DNA of 42,673 bases, taken from contig JACRHD010000030.1 of the NCBI GenBank assembly GCA_016234115.1, positions 1-42,673 on the forward strand, given 5' to 3'. The first letter of the stretch is position 1; each line of letters begins with the position of its first letter. Positions 42,446 to 42,673 of this stretch are shown one piece after another. The translations under genes were made by a program, and so were the position numbers. This DNA comes from Nitrospirota bacterium. GTDB lineage: Bacteria > Nitrospirota > Thermodesulfovibrionia > UBA6902. Below the pieces are notes generated by a model. The model was not told where the DNA came from, ran no database searches, and was given only the letters and a program-made list of their open reading frames with translations.

Positions 42446-42554
42446 GCCTGCCCCACTTCTTTAATTCAGCAACAGCATCTTTATGGCTTACAACCCTTCC
42501 CGCGTCCGCAGCTTTTATTCCCTCTTTAACTGCTATGCCGGCCATCCGTGTCAT
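42435..42554 (-). CDS. Antitoxin partner of the broken ParE
   Basis: A 39-aa product, M-TRMAGIAVKEGIKAADAG then RVVSHKDAVAELKKWGRRAS. The VVSHxxAVAELKKW ending is typical of antitoxins of ParE/RelE modules. It is short compared with the usual 70-90 residues, so the N-terminal DNA-binding part may be lost. It overlaps the toxin start by 11 bp. Confidence 0.65.
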   Translation of the reverse strand: MTRMAGIAVKEGIKAADAGRVVSHKDAVAELKKWGRRAS

Positions 42555-42587
42555 TCTATTTTGAAATAATCGAAAGGAGGCACGGCG

Positions 42588-42673
42588 ATGGAAAGAGTTA
42601 TGGAGCAAACGAAGAGCAAGAGGGAAGGAGCCCTCAGGGCGTGTCGTCAGTACTGGAGGGGTCAGGTACAGCA
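42588..42673 (+). CDS. Partial ORF, possible IS66 accessory protein
   Basis: ATG at 42588 with GGAGG 8 nt upstream; 28 codons before the window ends (MERVMEQTKSKREGALRACR, then QYWRGQVQ). The YWRxQV pattern resembles the start of IS66-family TnpA (W-R-x-x-V-E-A-W), suggesting an insertion sequence at the right edge. The evidence is short; the sequence beyond the window would decide. Confidence 0.4.
   Translation, partial: MERVMEQTKSKREGALRACRQYWRGQVQ

Noticed and set aside
1-42673. tRNA or rRNA genes
   Set aside because: No stretch with a T-loop GGTTCGAAT-like motif and matching acceptor stem, and no rRNA-like sequence, was noticed by eye; a covariance search would be needed to be certain.

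Overview
The window reads as a chromosomal segment of a Gram-negative, free-living bacterium. The best guess is a member of Nitrospirota (Thermodesulfovibrionia-like) or a close relative. This is an inference from three things: the gene set, the heavy load of dispersed intergenic palindromes (five copies of a CGTCATnCCCG...CGGGAATGACG element and several other families), and PEP-CTERM exported proteins next to core genes. No rRNA or tRNA was seen, and I could not run a taxonomic search.

Layout. 1-951 is the end of an IS21-family element (istA plus 23-bp tandem terminal repeats) inserted in a frameshifted SNF2 helicase remnant; an AAA_14/DUF4143 ATPase follows (1363-2766). 3302-4423 is rodA. 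On the minus strand, 4417-10594 is a glycogen/alpha-glucan block: malQ, a GH57 glycosidase and glgB. 10848-12362 is an HDOD-GGDEF signalling protein, followed by a PilZ-like fragment cut off by a repeat. 12868-16332 is gatA and gatB with a RelB/RelE-type toxin-antitoxin pair between them. 16467-19431 holds an orphan NtrC-type regulator, a DMT transporter and an unknown protein. 19544-22955 is a three-gene set (extended SDR, serine-palmitoyltransferase-like enzyme, GNAT-like acyltransferase) that matches the known bacterial ceramide pathway. 23272-26124 is ftsH and folP.

26198-29165 is a type IV pilin-like cassette bounded by inverted repeats of about 43 bp: a short pilin, a 63-aa membrane protein and a 590-aa prepilin-like adhesin with two He_PIG-type domains. 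29206-32911 (minus) is rnr and a cobA-hemD fusion whose coding sequence carries an intergenic-type repeat. 33107-36691 is a lower-GC accessory island: two PEP-CTERM genes with a duplicated leader of about 280-300 nt carrying A17 tracts, one of them frameshifted; a DUF4160/DUF2442 pair; a HEPN/MNT toxin-antitoxin pair; and the decayed tail of a third PEP-CTERM gene. A small antitoxin and truncated ParE remnant follow. 37132-42043 (minus) is the conserved operon cmk-plsC-ispH-rpsA-sppA-HU/IHF. The right edge has an antitoxin with a frameshifted parE and the start of a probable IS66-type accessory gene.

Overall, housekeeping genes are interleaved with repeats, toxin-antitoxin modules and surface-protein cassettes. 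The most interesting items are the duplicated PEP-CTERM leader, the candidate ceramide locus, the inverted-repeat-bounded pilin cassette, and the repeats that have entered coding sequences or supply gene starts and ends.
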